From: Deltaproteobacteria bacterium
Lineage (GTDB): Bacteria; UBA10199; DSSB01
DNA: 6,634 bases
NCBI GenBank assembly: GCA_021772695.1
Contig: JAJFLL010000326.1
Span: 1-6,634 of the forward strand
Reading direction: 5' to 3'
A model generated the notes under the pieces. That model saw only the letters and a list, made by a program, of their open reading frames with translations. It was not told where the DNA came from and did no database searches. Position 1 is the first letter of the stretch; the number at the start of each line of letters is the position of its first letter. Positions 6,300 to 6,634 of the stretch are shown in pieces. The position numbers and the translations under genes are program-made.

Positions 6300-6634
6300 A
6301 AACGGGTCGCGATAAAAAAATTGCCGAAGAGTTGCGCCGAGAAATCAGCCAAATATTTTCCTTTGAACTAGGGGACCCTCGTTTAACAGGCGTAACGGTT
6401 ACGGGTGTGCGTATGACCCCTGACCTCAAGACAGCACGGGTCTATTTCGCTCTTCCCTTGCACCCCGATGGCGTTGAGGGTGCTCAAGCGGCCTTGAAAA
6501 AAAGCTCCGTTTGGATCAGGCGCAAGGTGGCCGGGCGCATTACGATTAAATACATGCCCCAATTGGAATTTTTTTATGACGAATCTTTAGAGATTGAGGA
6601 TCGGCTTGATAAAATTTTCGACCAACTCTCTCAT
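6296..6634 (+). CDS. rbfA: 30S ribosome-binding factor RbfA (3' end outside window)
   Basis: RbfA binds the immature 30S subunit near the 5' end region of 16S rRNA and is needed for late assembly. The open frame runs 113 codons from ATG 6296 to the window end without a stop. Family features seen: KKIAEELRREISQIF (7-21), DPRLTGVTVTGVRMTPDLK (27-45), ARVYFALP (47-54), and the second half VWIRRKVAGRITIKYMPQLE (72-91) leading to FFYDESLEIEDRLDKI. Only a short C-terminal tail should be missing. The start is fixed by the ATGA overlap with the DUF503 gene; there is only a poor ribosome-binding site (CCGGG right before the ATG), so translation probably depends on coupling. The helix-kink-helix site that reads Ala-Ser-Gly in E. 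coli RbfA appears as Ser-Ser-Val here (70-72). Confidence 0.93.
   Translation, partial: MKTGRDKKIAEELRREISQIFSFELGDPRLTGVTVTGVRMTPDLKTARVYFALPLHPDGVEGAQAALKKSSVWIRRKVAGRITIKYMPQLEFFYDESLEIEDRLDKIFDQLSH

Noticed and set aside
1..6634. A new defence, mobile or biosynthetic system
   Set aside because: Every sizeable open frame on the coding strand is a known housekeeping family; no repeats, integrase, transposase or unusual composition is visible.

Overview
The window holds one end of a nadE-rsmI pair followed by the conserved transcription/translation cluster rimP-nusA-infB-ylxP-rbfA, all on the + strand. Base composition is fairly even. The infB-(DUF503)-rbfA order, the direct nusA-infB junction without ylxR or an L7Ae-type gene, and the 'VVEKR...IIRRR' opening of IF-2 suggest a deltaproteobacterial or Bdellovibrionota-like lineage. 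This is an inference from gene order and remembered family sequences, not a database match.

Layout: 1-393 is the 3' end of NAD+ synthetase, whose start lies outside the window. It overlaps rsmI (393-1097) by one base in TAATG. A 248-base non-coding gap (1098-1345) follows. It holds a possible structured RNA segment (1146-1203) and two tandem intrinsic terminators (1226-1249 and 1257-1294). Next come rimP (1346-1894), nusA (1884-3461, overlapping rimP by 11 bases), infB (3501-5969, after a 39-base gap with a small inverted repeat), a DUF503/YlxP gene (5979-6299) and rbfA (6296 onward, cut by the window end and overlapping ylxP in ATGA).

How they work together: RsmI modifies 16S rRNA. RimP and RbfA help mature the 30S subunit. 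IF-2 brings initiator tRNA to the ribosome and joins the subunits. NusA links RNA polymerase pausing, termination and antitermination to the same gene-expression machinery. Close spacing and overlaps from rimP to rbfA support one transcript with translational coupling.

I see no mobile element, CRISPR array, tRNA, rRNA, toxin-antitoxin or defence system. This is mostly ordinary housekeeping DNA. The most interesting part is the rsmI-rimP gap, where tandem terminators sit in front of an operon that encodes NusA, itself a termination factor.
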